A stretch of 46,494 nucleotides of DNA from Actinomycetes bacterium. GTDB lineage: Bacteria; Actinomycetota; Acidimicrobiia; Acidimicrobiales; Palsa-688. A program made the position numbers and the translations under genes. Below are positions 31,614 to 42,858 of this stretch, one piece after another; position 1 is the stretch's first letter; every line of letters starts with the position of its first letter. Where the stretch lies: positions 1 through 46,494 of the forward strand of contig JAKAQB010000022.1 in assembly GCA_021811865.1 (NCBI GenBank), given 5' to 3'. The notes beneath the pieces are model-generated. The model was not told where the DNA came from. It did not search any database and saw only the letters and a list, made by a program, of their open reading frames with translations.

Positions 31614-33236
31614 TCATACGAGCTGGCAGGGCCGGTGGTTCGCCTGCCACTCGCTCCGGGTGCACATCCGGGATCTCGGGGCCGGTGTCGGGACGTCGCC
31701 CGACGTCTGAGCCACGGTGCGGCCCTGGATGGGTCCGTAGCGACGGGTCGAGCGGCTTCCCGCCTCGAGGGACTCGGCGAAGGCGGGGTAGAGGTGCTTG
31801 AACGCCTGGCGGGCGAAGGTCCAGGTGTGGTGGCCGGGCGCCCACCAGGTGTGGACGTCGATGCCGGCGCGCGCCGCATCCCGCGCCAGGATGGGCTCGA
31901 TGAGGTGATGGCCCTTGTCCTGCAGACCGGCGGCGAACCACCCTTCCAGATGGGGATAGCGGTGCCTGGCCATGAGCAGCCTCGGGTTCCAGGCTCCCTC
32001 GCGGGCCACGCTGCCGTCGAAGAGGACCGGCAGGGTGAGGCGGCCATTGGTCCCGAAGTCGGGAGCGGCGTCGCCGGCGATGTCGATGAACCGGCCGAAG
32101 AGGCCGTGGTCCTTCAACGCGAGCACGAGCGCGCAGGTCCCTCCCTCGGAGAACCCTGCCAATCCCCAGCGTTGCGGCTCCTCGTGGATCCCGAGGACCC
32201 GTACGATCCAAGCGGGCACCGCCTCGGTGAGGTACCGGAAGGCCGGGCCCTCACGGCTGTCGAGGCACTCGGTGTCGTGATTGGGCAGGCCGTTCTCGTC
32301 CACCATCACGACGACGGGCGCCTCGCCGCCATGGCGGCGGGCCCAGGCCGCCGAGGCGCCGACCGCCCCGCCGGCGCGCGCCCAGTCGACGGCCCGGCCG
32401 GGGGTGCCCGTCAAGGTGACGATCACCGGCAGGTTGGCATGATCCACCCGGTTGAAGTCCGGGGGCAGCCACACGTAGGAATCCGACGGCCGGAACCCCA
32501 CGCTCCGGCCGGGGATCAGGACCGGACCGAACTCCCCGCTCGGTGGCAGGCCCCGCCGGCCGCTGATGTCGGCGGCGAGCTTCCGCTCGGACACCTGCCC
32601 GGGCAGTGGGTGCCCGAGGAGTGCCCCTACGCTCGGCCAGTACCCGTAGAAGGAGTCGATGACCAGGAACACCGCCAGCACGGCGGCGGGGCCGGCGAGG
32701 ACCCGCGTGGTGCGCAGCGCGAAGCCGCCATGCCGCAGGCCGGTGACCGCTGCTCCGAGGGCGAAGAGGGCCAGGGCGCTGAGCACCAGGAAGCTCGCCG
32801 GGTACGGCGCGCCACCCGTCAGCCCGGACGCCCGGACCCACGCCCACAAGGCCGTCACCACCACCGCCACCACAACCGCCAGCACCGGCGCCGTCGAACA
32901 CCACCATCGAGCCGGCCGGGTAGCGAGGCTGACCGCGACGCCCACGCCGGCCACGGCCACCACCACCCACAGGGCGGGTCCGCGGTCGACGACCACCGGA
33001 TCGAGGATCCCGGCCAGGGCCAGGCTCCCGACCACAGCTACGCCTACCAGCAGGACCACCGCACCCGGCCACCCCGACACCATCCGGGCGATGCGGAGGG
33101 TGAGGCTGTCGCCGCCCGAGGAGTGGCGGCCGGCGCGCGACAGCCGGTCCGGTCCGGGATGGTCAGCCGGGGTTGCTCCGCCACCCCGGCGGTCCCCGCG
33201 TGAGGCGCGGCGGTCAGCGTCCGGAGGCCGGCCCAT
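31614..33236 (-). CDS. Membrane-anchored putative esterase (alpha/beta hydrolase)
   Basis: This protein of about 540 residues has five N-terminal hydrophobic helices (for example GAVVLLVGVAVVGSLALAGI and VLAGPAAVLAVFLVIDSFYG) and a C-terminal extracytoplasmic esterase domain. The nucleophile elbow is LAGFSEGGTCAL, and a His lies in WWAPGHHTWTFARQAF. The layout resembles actinobacterial esterase-family proteins related to antigen 85 and esterase D. Substrates may be envelope lipids. The start is uncertain: ATG 33236 has GGGGACG close by, but the first 50 residues are Arg/Pro-rich, and ATG 33083 would begin just before the first helix. It heads the run to the FolP-like gene. Confidence 0.75.
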   Translation of the reverse strand: MGRPPDADRRASRGDRRGGGATPADHPGPDRLSRAGRHSSGGDSLTLRIARMVSGWPGAVVLLVGVAVVGSLALAGILDPVVVDRGPALWVVVAVAGVGVAVSLATRPARWWCSTAPVLAVVVAVVVTALWAWVRASGLTGGAPYPASFLVLSALALFALGAAVTGLRHGGFALRTTRVLAGPAAVLAVFLVIDSFYGYWPSVGALLGHPLPGQVSERKLAADISGRRGLPPSGEFGPVLIPGRSVGFRPSDSYVWLPPDFNRVDHANLPVIVTLTGTPGRAVDWARAGGAVGASAAWARRHGGEAPVVVMVDENGLPNHDTECLDSREGPAFRYLTEAVPAWIVRVLGIHEEPQRWGLAGFSEGGTCALVLALKDHGLFGRFIDIAGDAAPDFGTNGRLTLPVLFDGSVAREGAWNPRLLMARHRYPHLEGWFAAGLQDKGHHLIEPILARDAARAGIDVHTWWAPGHHTWTFARQAFKHLYPAFAESLEAGSRSTRRYGPIQGRTVAQTSGDVPTPAPRSRMCTRSEWQANHRPCQLV

Positions 33237-33405
33237 CGCGTCCCCGGGCACGTGAGAACCCCTCGATTGCTGCTGGCTCACCGGAGCGCAGCCTCGCGCC
33301 CTCGGGGTGCGGATGCCACGCGCCCGGCTCACCCACCACACGGCTGTGCCGGCACCGGCCCGGTGCTCCTCCGCCGCCGGCTGCGGTGCCGGTGTTACCC
33401 GAAGG

Positions 33406-33906
33406 CTACCCGCTGTTGCCGGAGCTGCCCGACACGCGGAGGGGGGTGCCTGCGGTGATCTCCACGAGCTGCTCGAAGGTGGTGGCGAACACGGAGTGAG
33501 GGGTACCAGCCGCCGCCCAGACAGTGGGGTAGCGGGCGAGGTCCTCGTCCACGATCGTCCGCAGCGGCGCTGGGTGGCCGACGGGAGCGACGCCGCCGAT
33601 TGCCTGGCCGGTCGCGGCCCGGACCTCGTCGGGGGTCGCCCGGCGCATGCCGCTGATGCCCGTCAGCCGCCCCACCAACGCCAGGTCCACCCGGTGGGAA
33701 CCGCTCGTGAGCACGAGCACCGGGCCGTCGTCGGCTGCGAACACCAGGCTGCTGGCGATGGCACCCACCTCGCAGCCGACGGCGGCGGCGGCCTCGGCGG
33801 CGGTGCGGGTGGATGCCTCCAGCTGGCGCACCTGCGCGCCCGGGGCGGCGACGGCGAGCACTTCGGCGACGGCCGCTACCCGTGGGTGGAGCTCGTGGGC
33901 GGTCAC
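33406..33906 (-). CDS. YbaK/EbsC-type aminoacyl-tRNA deacylase
   Basis: This 166-residue protein has the YbaK/ProX fold: TRTAAEAAAAVGCEVGAIAS, SLVFAADDGPVLVLTSGSHR, the GAIGG-like loop TGQAIGGVAPVGHPAPLRTI, and a final TFEQLVEITAGTPLRVSG. Members hydrolyse mischarged Cys- or Ala-tRNA(Pro). The GTG at 33906 was chosen because the family sequence begins there. It lies between the aldehyde dehydrogenase and the esterase, all on the same strand, but has no clear operon link. Confidence 0.88.
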   Translation of the reverse strand: MTAHELHPRVAAVAEVLAVAAPGAQVRQLEASTRTAAEAAAAVGCEVGAIASSLVFAADDGPVLVLTSGSHRVDLALVGRLTGISGMRRATPDEVRAATGQAIGGVAPVGHPAPLRTIVDEDLARYPTVWAAAGTPHSVFATTFEQLVEITAGTPLRVSGSSGNSG

Positions 33907-33952
33907 GCCCGCCGAGTCTACGACCCGGCGCCCGACCCCCGACCTGTCGTGC

Positions 33953-35323
33953 TCAGCGCCCGACGCGGATGAGCTTCTTGTTGACGAACTCGTCCATCCC
34001 GTACCGCCCGAGCTCCCGGCCGAACCCGGACCGCTTGACACCACCGAACGGCAGCTCAGCCCCGTCGGCGCCGACGATGTTCACGTAGACCATCCCGGCT
34101 TCGATCCTGTCGGCGACGCGCGCCGCCTGCTCGGGATCGGTTGTCACGAGGTACGAGCCGAGCCCGAACGGCGTGTCGTTGGCGATCGCCACCGCCTCGT
34201 CCTCCGACGCCACGCGATAGACCTGGGCAACCGGACCGAAGAGCTCCTCGCGGTACGCGTCGTTGTCGGGCGTGATGTCGGTCAGGACCGTCGGCTCGAA
34301 GAAGTTGCCATCCCGCTTGCCGCCGGCGACCAACTTCGCTCCCTTCGCGATGGCGCGCTCGACCTGGTCCTCGAGCCGTTCGGCCGCGACTGCCGACGAC
34401 AGGGGACCGATCACGGTGTCGGGCGAGCGCGGGTCGCCTGGCCGGACCGCCGTGAGCGCGGCGGTGAACTTCTCCAGGAACGGCTCGTAGAGCTCGTCGG
34501 CCACGATGAAACGCTTCGCGGCATTGCAGCTCTGGCCGGTGTTGTCGAGGCGGGCCGAGACGGCTTCCTCGACGGTCCTGTCGAGGTCGTCGGTGCTGAG
34601 GACGATGAACGGGTCCGACCCACCCATCTCGAGGACGACCTTCTTGATGTTGCGCCCGGCGATCTCCGCCACCGCTGCCCCGGCACGCTCCGAGCCGGTC
34701 ACGGAGACGCCGCGCACCCGCTGGTCGGCGATCATCCACTCGACCTGCTCGTTGGAGGCACGGATGTTGACGTACGCCCCCGGAGGGAAGCCGGCCTCGT
34801 CGAAGATCCGCTGCATCGCCTCGGCCGACTCTGGGCACTGGGGCGCATGCTTGAGCAGGATCGTGTTGCCGACAACGAGGTTCGGTCCCGCGAACCGCGC
34901 CACCTGGTAGTAGGGGAAGTTCCAGGGCATGATGCCGAGGAGCACCCCGACGGAGCTGCGGCGGACAACCGCGGAGCCTTCCCCGGCGAGCAACTCGATC
35001 GGCTCGTCGGCCATGAACTTCTCGGCGTTGTCGGCGTAGAACTCATAGATCGCGGCGGCGAAATCCACCTCGGCCAACGCCTGCTCGACCGGCTTGCCCA
35101 TCTCGGCCGTGATGATCCCCGCCAGCTCCTCGCGACGTTGGGCGTGCAGCTCGCCCACCCGGCGTATCAGCGCTGACCGCTCGGCAGCCGTGGTCGACGC
35201 CGACCAACCCCGATGAGCCCCGTCGGCTCGCTCGATCGCAGCTCGCAGATCTGAGTCAGAAGCCGTCGGATACTCCCTGATCGTCTCCCCGGTCGCGGGG
35301 TCGACGACGGCGTACATGGCCAT
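33953..35323 (-). CDS. NAD(P)-dependent aldehyde dehydrogenase, succinate-semialdehyde type
   Basis: This 456-residue ALDH has N135 in PWNFP, K158, general base E232 in LEMGGSDPFIV and nucleophile C266 in NTGQSCNAAKRFIV, with the C-terminal PFGGVKRSGFGRELG. The closest group is the GabD1-like succinate-semialdehyde dehydrogenases of actinobacteria, which act on short aldehydes. It could in principle oxidise 2-hydroxymuconic semialdehyde in place of the missing DmpC, but family resemblance does not suggest that. No gabT lies beside it. Confidence 0.9.
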   Translation of the reverse strand: MAMYAVVDPATGETIREYPTASDSDLRAAIERADGAHRGWSASTTAAERSALIRRVGELHAQRREELAGIITAEMGKPVEQALAEVDFAAAIYEFYADNAEKFMADEPIELLAGEGSAVVRRSSVGVLLGIMPWNFPYYQVARFAGPNLVVGNTILLKHAPQCPESAEAMQRIFDEAGFPPGAYVNIRASNEQVEWMIADQRVRGVSVTGSERAGAAVAEIAGRNIKKVVLEMGGSDPFIVLSTDDLDRTVEEAVSARLDNTGQSCNAAKRFIVADELYEPFLEKFTAALTAVRPGDPRSPDTVIGPLSSAVAAERLEDQVERAIAKGAKLVAGGKRDGNFFEPTVLTDITPDNDAYREELFGPVAQVYRVASEDEAVAIANDTPFGLGSYLVTTDPEQAARVADRIEAGMVYVNIVGADGAELPFGGVKRSGFGRELGRYGMDEFVNKKLIRVGR

Positions 35324-35426
35324 GCAGGTCTCCGTTCACTCGTGGTGGACTAGGCGTAGCACAGCTCGCACCGCCAGCCAAGCGGAGATCCCACCACAAG
35401 GAGCGTCGCCGGCGGAGGCGAGCAGG

Positions 35427-37677
<2,251 letters not shown>

Positions 37678-37706
37678 GCCCTGGCCGGCTGGGCCGGCCG
37701 GCCAGC

Positions 37707-38180
37707 TCAGCCGGCCAGCTCGCGACGCAGGCGGCGCAGGACCGGTGCACCCTCGAGCAGGGTGCCGGCGGCAGCGATGAGCCCGACGCCGAGATCGACC
37801 GACCAGCGCCCCTGCTTCTCCCAGTACACGTCCGCCAGGTCCAGGAGGAGCGCGAACTCGTCGACGATCAGCGCCATCCCGGATCCGTACGCGACAGCAA
37901 CGACCGGGTGGCGACGGGTCACGTCGGCACCCCTGACGGCAACGCCCCCCACGGAGGTCGTGAGCAGGATGCCCCAGAGGTAGTGGTGCAGGTGCATGCC
38001 CCGCGGGGCGATGTTGTGGAAGGGTCCGGCGCCATCCCTGATGCTCGTCGTGATCACGCGGACGGTCCCGAACGTGGCGGCGAAGGACAGCCAGGCGACG
38101 ACGGCGTTGCGCCGATACGGATGGAGCTCCTCGCGGAAAGCACGATGGACCTGCGAAGGCGTGGGCAGCGTGGAAGTCAC
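37707..38180 (-). CDS. Integral membrane protein with HLHH motif, unknown function
   Basis: This 157-residue protein has about four hydrophobic stretches and a conserved-looking motif, IAPRGMHLHHYLWGILLTTS, with several His next to a membrane helix. Another segment is GSGMALIVDEFALLLDLADV with charged residues inside the membrane region. I recognise it as an actinobacterial conserved membrane protein without known function; the HxHH cluster suggests metal or proton handling. I chose the GTG at 38180; the longer frame upstream is not protein-like. It is convergent with the CstR-like gene. Confidence 0.7.
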   Translation of the reverse strand: MTSTLPTPSQVHRAFREELHPYRRNAVVAWLSFAATFGTVRVITTSIRDGAGPFHNIAPRGMHLHHYLWGILLTTSVGGVAVRGADVTRRHPVVAVAYGSGMALIVDEFALLLDLADVYWEKQGRWSVDLGVGLIAAAGTLLEGAPVLRRLRRELAG

Positions 38181-38763
38181 AGCTGCATGGTGGCACTCGG
38201 CCGGGACGCTCGTCAGGCGCCCGACGCGACTACCACCGCGACGCCGGGGCCGCGGAGGATCCGGCGGGGGCGAACCGCGCGCGGCCAAGGGAACCGCGCG
38301 CATACGCAGCCCAATGCCGTCGTCTGTGCGCGCGGACCGCCCGCGTGCGCGCGGTCCTCCACCAACCACCCTCGTTCCTTCCCGGTCCCCCGGTTCTCCC
38401 GGCTCCGAACCGGCCCTCCAAGCCCTGGCTCCGGTGGTGTGCGCCGCCAGCGTCGAGGTGAGGAAGAAGCCGTTCTCGAGGACTTTCGGCGCTGGGTCCG
38501 CGAGCCTGTCACACCCGTTTGCCAAGCTGGGCCGGCAAGAGGAGGGTGTGGCTGCTGCTGGACGCCGGCCGACGGCGACGACGAGCGCCCCGAGACGCTG
38601 GCGGCTGCCCGGCACGACCGCGCCAGCGGCGTGGACCTCCCAGCTGGTCGACCTCGGCGTCGAATTGACGTCATTCCGGACACCTCCGACCCCGACAACC
38701 CGCTCCGGCTGGCGGCCGCTCTGGTCCGGGGCGGAGCTGTCGAGACACCACGCGCCGCGCTGC
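38181..38763. other. 583-base gap, possibly a decayed gene
   Basis: No intact gene is found between the membrane protein and the MFS gene. On the plus strand one frame has mildly protein-like parts (GEEEAVLEDFRRWVREPV near 38457 and IDVIPDTSDPDNPLRLAAAL near 38668), but they are joined by low-complexity sequence and have no start, so a degraded gene is possible and no family can be named. Confidence 0.35.
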
Positions 38764-40029
38764 TCAGATCGCCGTGGGCGGGTCCGCATTGGCAGCCACG
38801 AAGTGGCTGGGCGTCTCGTGGTGTCGCTGGGCGAGGGCGACAACCGACCCGGCGAGGAGCATGCCGACCGACAGGGCGAGCCCGACGCTCAAGCCGGCGG
38901 GTCCATCGGAGAGCACACCGGCGAGCACCGGGCCGAGACACTGGCCAACGGCGAAGGCAACCGTCAGCCCGGCGATCGCCGGGGTCCAGTGGTGCGGCTG
39001 GAGCGAGCGGCGGGCAACTGCGGTGATCGCGGTGACAACCGACAGGAACGACCCCCCGAACAGCAGCGCCGATCCCATGGCAGCCTCCGGCGATCTGGAC
39101 ATGAGCGGCAGCAGCGCCCCGGCTCCGAGCACGGCGAGCACCATGGCGGCTCCGTGCCCCCCGCGGAGGTTCGCGATCGGCCGGGCCCAGGCGAAGGCAC
39201 CGGCGATCGAGGCGGTGCCGAGCACGACCCAGAAGGCGGTGATCCCCGAAGGACCCATGCCGTGGCCTTTCAAGAATGCGACGATGAAGGTCATGTACGC
39301 GATGTAGCCCGCCCCGAAGAGGCCGTAGGAGACGAGCAGGGCTCCGAGACGCCGGGCTGGCCAACTCCTGTCGGCGACAGGCGGCGCCGGGGGCTCGGCG
39401 CTGGCCAGCGCGACAGGCGTCGCGACGCCGAAGGCCACGGCGCCGAGCCCTGCGAGCGCGACCCATCCCCACCGCCAGCCGTCTGCGAGGCTCGTTGCGG
39501 CGAGAAGGTACGGGATCGCGAGACCCGACGCGACGATCGCCGCCCCGCCCCCGGCGAAGTAGACGCCGAGCAGCGTGGCTGCCCGGTGGGGGGAGGTGGC
39601 CGACGCGGCCGCGGCGACGAGCCCGGCACCGGCGATGAAGGTGATCGCGCCAGAGGCCCCCGCTGCCGCGCGCAAGGCGACCAGCGCCACAGTGTTGGCG
39701 GTGGTGGCCGTGGCGAGGAGTGCGAGCACGGTGACCCCGAGGCTCGCGACGAAGACCCGACGCGTCCCGTAGCGACGTGCGACGACCGCTGCTGCCATCG
39801 CCCCGGCAAGGTAGCCGAGGGCGTTGGCGGTGCTCATCGCACCGGCGGTGGCAAAGGACCAGTGCAGATCGGCGCGCATCGAAGGGAGCAACAAGGCATA
39901 GGCGAAGCGCGCGAGGCCGATCGCGACCGCGGGTCCGAGCGCCAAGCCGAGAGCGGTCCTTGGACCTTGGCGATGGCTCGGGCTCCTCGCCGGCGAGGCG
40001 CGCCGAACCGTTCGGCTGGACGCCCTCAT
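38764..40029 (-). CDS. MFS transporter, YbfB/YjiJ family
   Basis: This 421-residue protein has 12 predicted membrane helices. Family hallmarks are GLARFAYALLLPSMRADLHW near the N-terminus and GAGYIAYMTFIVAFLKGHGM in the central region. YbfB-type proteins are uncharacterised major-facilitator carriers, often next to TetR or LysR regulators. It shares an ATGA overlap with the TetR gene before it, so both are likely on one mRNA controlled by that repressor. The substrate is unknown. Confidence 0.88.
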   Translation of the reverse strand: MRASSRTVRRASPARSPSHRQGPRTALGLALGPAVAIGLARFAYALLLPSMRADLHWSFATAGAMSTANALGYLAGAMAAAVVARRYGTRRVFVASLGVTVLALLATATTANTVALVALRAAAGASGAITFIAGAGLVAAAASATSPHRAATLLGVYFAGGGAAIVASGLAIPYLLAATSLADGWRWGWVALAGLGAVAFGVATPVALASAEPPAPPVADRSWPARRLGALLVSYGLFGAGYIAYMTFIVAFLKGHGMGPSGITAFWVVLGTASIAGAFAWARPIANLRGGHGAAMVLAVLGAGALLPLMSRSPEAAMGSALLFGGSFLSVVTAITAVARRSLQPHHWTPAIAGLTVAFAVGQCLGPVLAGVLSDGPAGLSVGLALSVGMLLAGSVVALAQRHHETPSHFVAANADPPTAI

Positions 40030-40607
40030 CCTCGCTGCCCCTGGTAGGCGTCGATGATGATCGCGGCCAAGCGCCGGGCGTCTGCCGCCGCTGCGAGGTC
40101 ACCATCGACGGTCACCCGGGCGTTCGCGCCGTCGACGAGGAGCATCAGGTCGGAACCCAGGCGCTCCGGATCGGAGATCCCGGCTTCGCTGGCGAGCCCG
40201 GCCAGGTACTCGCGCATCCAGCGCTTGTGGCGACGGGCCACCTCCCGGGCCGGATGTCCCGGGCCGGCGACCTCAGCGGCGGCGTTCACGAACGCGCATC
40301 CCCGTTCCCCCCCGACGCTCGCGTGCCAGGTCGCCAGCCAGTCGAAGACCGCGAGGAGCCGCTCACGTGGGCTGTCGCCGTGCGCGCGCACCCAAGCGTC
40401 GAGCATCGCCACCCGCTCGGCATGGCGTCGTTCGAGCACGGCGGCAACGAGGTCGTCCTTGGAGCCGAAGTGCGCGTAGAGCGTCGGCTTGGACACCCCC
40501 GCACGGGCCACGACCTTGTCCACCCCCGTCGCCGCGATGCCCTCCGCGTAGAACAGCTCGGTGGCGGTGTCGAGCAGCCGTGCGTGGGTGGCATCGGAAG
40601 GGCTCAC
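40026..40607 (-). CDS. TetR-family repressor
   Basis: This 193-residue regulator has an N-terminal HTH (ATGVDKVVARAGVSKPTLYAHFGSKDDLVAAVLERR) and a ligand domain with VGGERGCAFVNAAAEV. I chose the GTG at 40607. A longer frame with ATG at 40637 would place the palindrome 40615-40630 inside the coding region, which is less likely. The GTG has GGGAG directly before it, so a leaderless or very short leader is possible. It should repress itself and the MFS gene. Confidence 0.9.
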   Translation of the reverse strand: MSPSDATHARLLDTATELFYAEGIAATGVDKVVARAGVSKPTLYAHFGSKDDLVAAVLERRHAERVAMLDAWVRAHGDSPRERLLAVFDWLATWHASVGGERGCAFVNAAAEVAGPGHPAREVARRHKRWMREYLAGLASEAGISDPERLGSDLMLLVDGANARVTVDGDLAAAADARRLAAIIIDAYQGQRG

Positions 40608-40614
40608 CTCCCTA

Positions 40615-40630
40615 TACTGACAGGTCAGTA
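40615..40630. promoter_or_regulatory. TetR operator
   Basis: TACTGAC-AG-GTCAGTA is a perfect inverted repeat with 7-base arms. TetR-family operators often have this TGAC-N2-GTCA core. It lies 8 bases before the GTG start of the TetR gene, where a bound repressor would block the promoter. Confidence 0.75.
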
Positions 40631-40704
40631 AAGCCATCGCAAGTCACCGGGCTCGCCGAGCTGCATGGTCTCGGTGACCGCACGCTGCGCGGCCGCTGGT
40701 CGCA

Positions 40705-41667
40705 TCACAGGCTCTTCACCTGCACGAGCACCTTTGCGTGCGGGGAGCGGGCCTGGGCTGCCCAGGCCGCCGTCACCTCCTCGAGGACCACCACGTCGTG
40801 GTCCAGGCGCAGCCGGCCTTCGCTCGCGTGGTGGAGGAGAGACTCGATCGCAGATCGCTGCTCGGCTTGGGGCAGTGCGAAGTTCGTGTACCCGAGGATC
40901 TCCATGTGCCGGGAGCGCAACAGCGCCGAGGGCAGGCTCATGGTCGGACCAGCGGAGTCGCCAAGGTTCACGAGGCGTGCCCCGGGGGCAGCCGCCATCG
41001 CGCCGGCGAGCGCGGCCTCGCCCCACAGCGGGTCGATGATGACGTCAAGGTGGCCCTCAGCTGCGTCCACGATCGCCTCGGCAAGCGCCGCCGGGTCCCG
41101 CCCGTCGAGAACCACGGTCGCGTGCGCGCCGAGATCGACGAGGCTTGGGAGTGCCGCCGCGTCCCGGCCGGCAGCGACGACGCGCGCGGCGCCGAGCAGG
41201 GCTGCCACCTGGAGACCGAGGCGGCCGACCGCCCCGGTCGCCCCGAGCACGAGCACGCGGTCTCCTTCGTGGAGCCGGGCAGCCGCCAGGCTGCCCCAGG
41301 CAGCCATCCCCGCAACCCCGATACCTGCAGCGAGCGTGTCCGAGACGGCATCTGGCACAGCTACGAGCGAGTCCTCTCGCACCGCCACGAGCTCGGCGAG
41401 CGCCCCGGGGCGCGCGGATCCGAAGCGGACCCGCTGGCCGAGAGGCCAGCGCCGAGAGGCCCGCACCACCCCCATGCCCTCGCTTCCCACCACGTAGGGA
41501 ACCTCGGGACGTGCGCCGTAGAAGGTGCCCGTCGCTACCCGCAGGTCCACCGGGTTCAAAGCTGCCATGGCCACCTCCACGAGCGCCTCGCCTTGACCGG
41601 GCACCGGCTCTTTCATCTCCCCTGGCACAGGGGCCTCCCCGAAGTGCTCCAGGATCGCTGCTCGCAA
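40705..41667 (-). CDS. Quinone oxidoreductase-like MDR-family enzyme
   Basis: This 320-residue medium-chain reductase has the GroES-like N-terminus (AAILEHFGEAPVP, then ALNPVDLRVATGTFYG), the NADPH-binding VLVLGATGAVGRLGLQVAAL and no Zn-binding cysteine set. It fits the zeta-crystallin/QOR group. The start is the TTG at 41667: the good Shine-Dalgarno-like GAGGAGGAAGAG is just upstream and no ATG fits. It is divergent from the MerR gene, whose operator lies in the shared promoter region. Such pairs respond to electrophiles or oxidants in many bacteria. Confidence 0.85.
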   Translation of the reverse strand: MRAAILEHFGEAPVPGEMKEPVPGQGEALVEVAMAALNPVDLRVATGTFYGARPEVPYVVGSEGMGVVRASRRWPLGQRVRFGSARPGALAELVAVREDSLVAVPDAVSDTLAAGIGVAGMAAWGSLAAARLHEGDRVLVLGATGAVGRLGLQVAALLGAARVVAAGRDAAALPSLVDLGAHATVVLDGRDPAALAEAIVDAAEGHLDVIIDPLWGEAALAGAMAAAPGARLVNLGDSAGPTMSLPSALLRSRHMEILGYTNFALPQAEQRSAIESLLHHASEGRLRLDHDVVVLEEVTAAWAAQARSPHAKVLVQVKSL

Positions 41668-41721
41668 CGTCTCTTCCTCCTCGCTGTCTCGCTGTCGCCC
41701 CGGTCGGGCGCCGGCAGAGGT

Positions 41722-41754
41722 ACCGTAGACCTTGACATTGGTGTGAAGGTCAAG
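41722..41754. promoter_or_regulatory. MerR-type operator and promoter
   Basis: CTTGACATT (41731-41739) and AAGGTCAAG (41746-41754) are near-perfect inverse complements. On the minus strand TTGACC (41748-41753) and TACGGT (41722-41727) form -35 and -10 boxes with a 20-base spacer, longer than usual, as MerR-activated promoters have. The palindrome lies between or overlaps the boxes, so the MerR protein probably activates the reductase gene from here. Confidence 0.6.
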
Positions 41755-41785
41755 TGGAGCAGGCCAGGATCGAGAGGAGCGTCGT

Positions 41786-42148
41786 ATGCAGATCGGCGAG
41801 CTGGCGCAACGCACGGGCGCGAGCACGAGATCACTGCGTCACTACGAGACCAAGGGGCTGCTCGTTGCCGACCGGCTCGACAACGGCTACCGGGACTACG
41901 GAACCGACGCGATCGACCGGGTGAGAAGAATCCGGTCGCTCCTCGCCTCGGGGATGAGCCTGGCCGAGCTGGGGCCGCTCATCTCTTGCATGGCCGGCGA
42001 CGGAGCGACCCTGCTTCGCTGCAGGGCCACGATCGATGCCGTCGAGCATCGCCTCGGTCAGCTCGACCAGCGGATCGCAGAGCTGAGCGAAGCCCGAGCC
42101 CTGCTCGCAGCGCTGCTCGACGGGCCTGGCGCAGGCGCGGCCCATTGA
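41786..42148 (+). CDS. MerR-family activator
   Basis: This 120-residue regulator opens with MQIGELAQRTGASTRSLRHY, the family HTH, then LVADRLDNGYRDYG and a coiled-coil (AVEHRLGQLDQRIAELSEA). The ligand end has two cysteines (SCMAGDGATLLRC). They may sense a metal or electrophile. The ATG at 41786 follows GAGAGGAGCG. It is divergent from the quinone oxidoreductase gene and should control it. Confidence 0.88.
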   Translation: MQIGELAQRTGASTRSLRHYETKGLLVADRLDNGYRDYGTDAIDRVRRIRSLLASGMSLAELGPLISCMAGDGATLLRCRATIDAVEHRLGQLDQRIAELSEARALLAALLDGPGAGAAH

Positions 42149-42426
42149 GGGCTGCGGCACACCGTCCCAAGATGGCTCGAGCCGAGCACAACGATGGCCA
42201 TTCACCGTGCATCGGTCCCAGCGGCGCCGCGCCACCCCGCCCGCGATCGGTAAGCTCGGCGAGCACCGCCAGAGCCCAGTGACCGCCGACCAGACCAACG
42301 AGGCGATGCGGTGGGCGCCAGCGGTCAGGCATGCATGTCGGCGAACGATCCTGTGAGCGTAAGCACGAACCCGAACGGACCGGTCACCAGATCTGATGAC
42401 GGCCGTTCCCGATCACGAGGGTGCCG
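42149..42426. other. Gap with a possible HxlR-like fragment
   Basis: On the minus strand RLVGLVGGHWALAVLAELTD (about 42240-42300) resembles the first helices of an HxlR-type HTH protein (VGGxWxLxILxEL), but the rest of such a gene is missing. On the plus strand a short frame from 42335 (MSANDPVSVSTNPNGPV) reaches a stop at 42442, at the edge of the chrB-type gene. Neither is supported as intact. Confidence 0.35.
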
Positions 42427-42858
42427 TCAGGAAGGGTCGTGACCGGTCAAGCATGAACGACGACGGTGCTCGTAGAGACCGTCGAAGACCACGGCAGTGA
42501 CCTCGATGAGCTCGGGGTCGTCCAGGACGAACGACATCCCGCGCGCCAGCGCGTCGAGACCCGGTGCCTCTGGAGCGTCGAAGCGCGAGTCGGCGAGGTC
42601 AGCCTCATGGACGATCCTCGCGAGATCCCAGAGCACCGGGTCGTCCAACCCGTAGCGGCGCAGCATCGTTTCGAAGGTGCAGTCCGGCCCGTGGTGGGAG
42701 AGCTCCACACCGGGGACGTCGAACGCGATCGCGTCGCTTGGCAGCTCGGCGCGGTCCTCGACGAAGGCGAACGCCGCCTCGGCGTCTATGAACCGGCGGA
42801 TGAGCCAGGCACAGGCAATGCGGTCGACATGGCAGTGGGCCCGGGTCACCCAGCGCAT
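42427..42858 (-). CDS. ChrB C-terminal-type protein (chromate resistance), copy 1
   Basis: This 143-residue protein matches the C-terminal domain of ChrB: RWVTRAHCHVDRIACAWLIR, RFIDAEAAFAFVEDRAEL, FDVPGVELSHHGPDCTFET and a final IVHEADLADSRFDAPEA. In classical ChrB this domain follows an N-terminal regulatory domain in one protein; here they are separate genes with a TGATG overlap. ChrB senses chromate and controls its operon. A second version lies at 45650-46096. Confidence 0.85.
   Translation of the reverse strand: MRWVTRAHCHVDRIACAWLIRRFIDAEAAFAFVEDRAELPSDAIAFDVPGVELSHHGPDCTFETMLRRYGLDDPVLWDLARIVHEADLADSRFDAPEAPGLDALARGMSFVLDDPELIEVTAVVFDGLYEHRRRSCLTGHDPS

Noticed and set aside
38213..40105. 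630-codon minus-strand frame overlapping the MFS gene
   Set aside because: Shadow frame of the MFS gene with very high Arg content and no domain.
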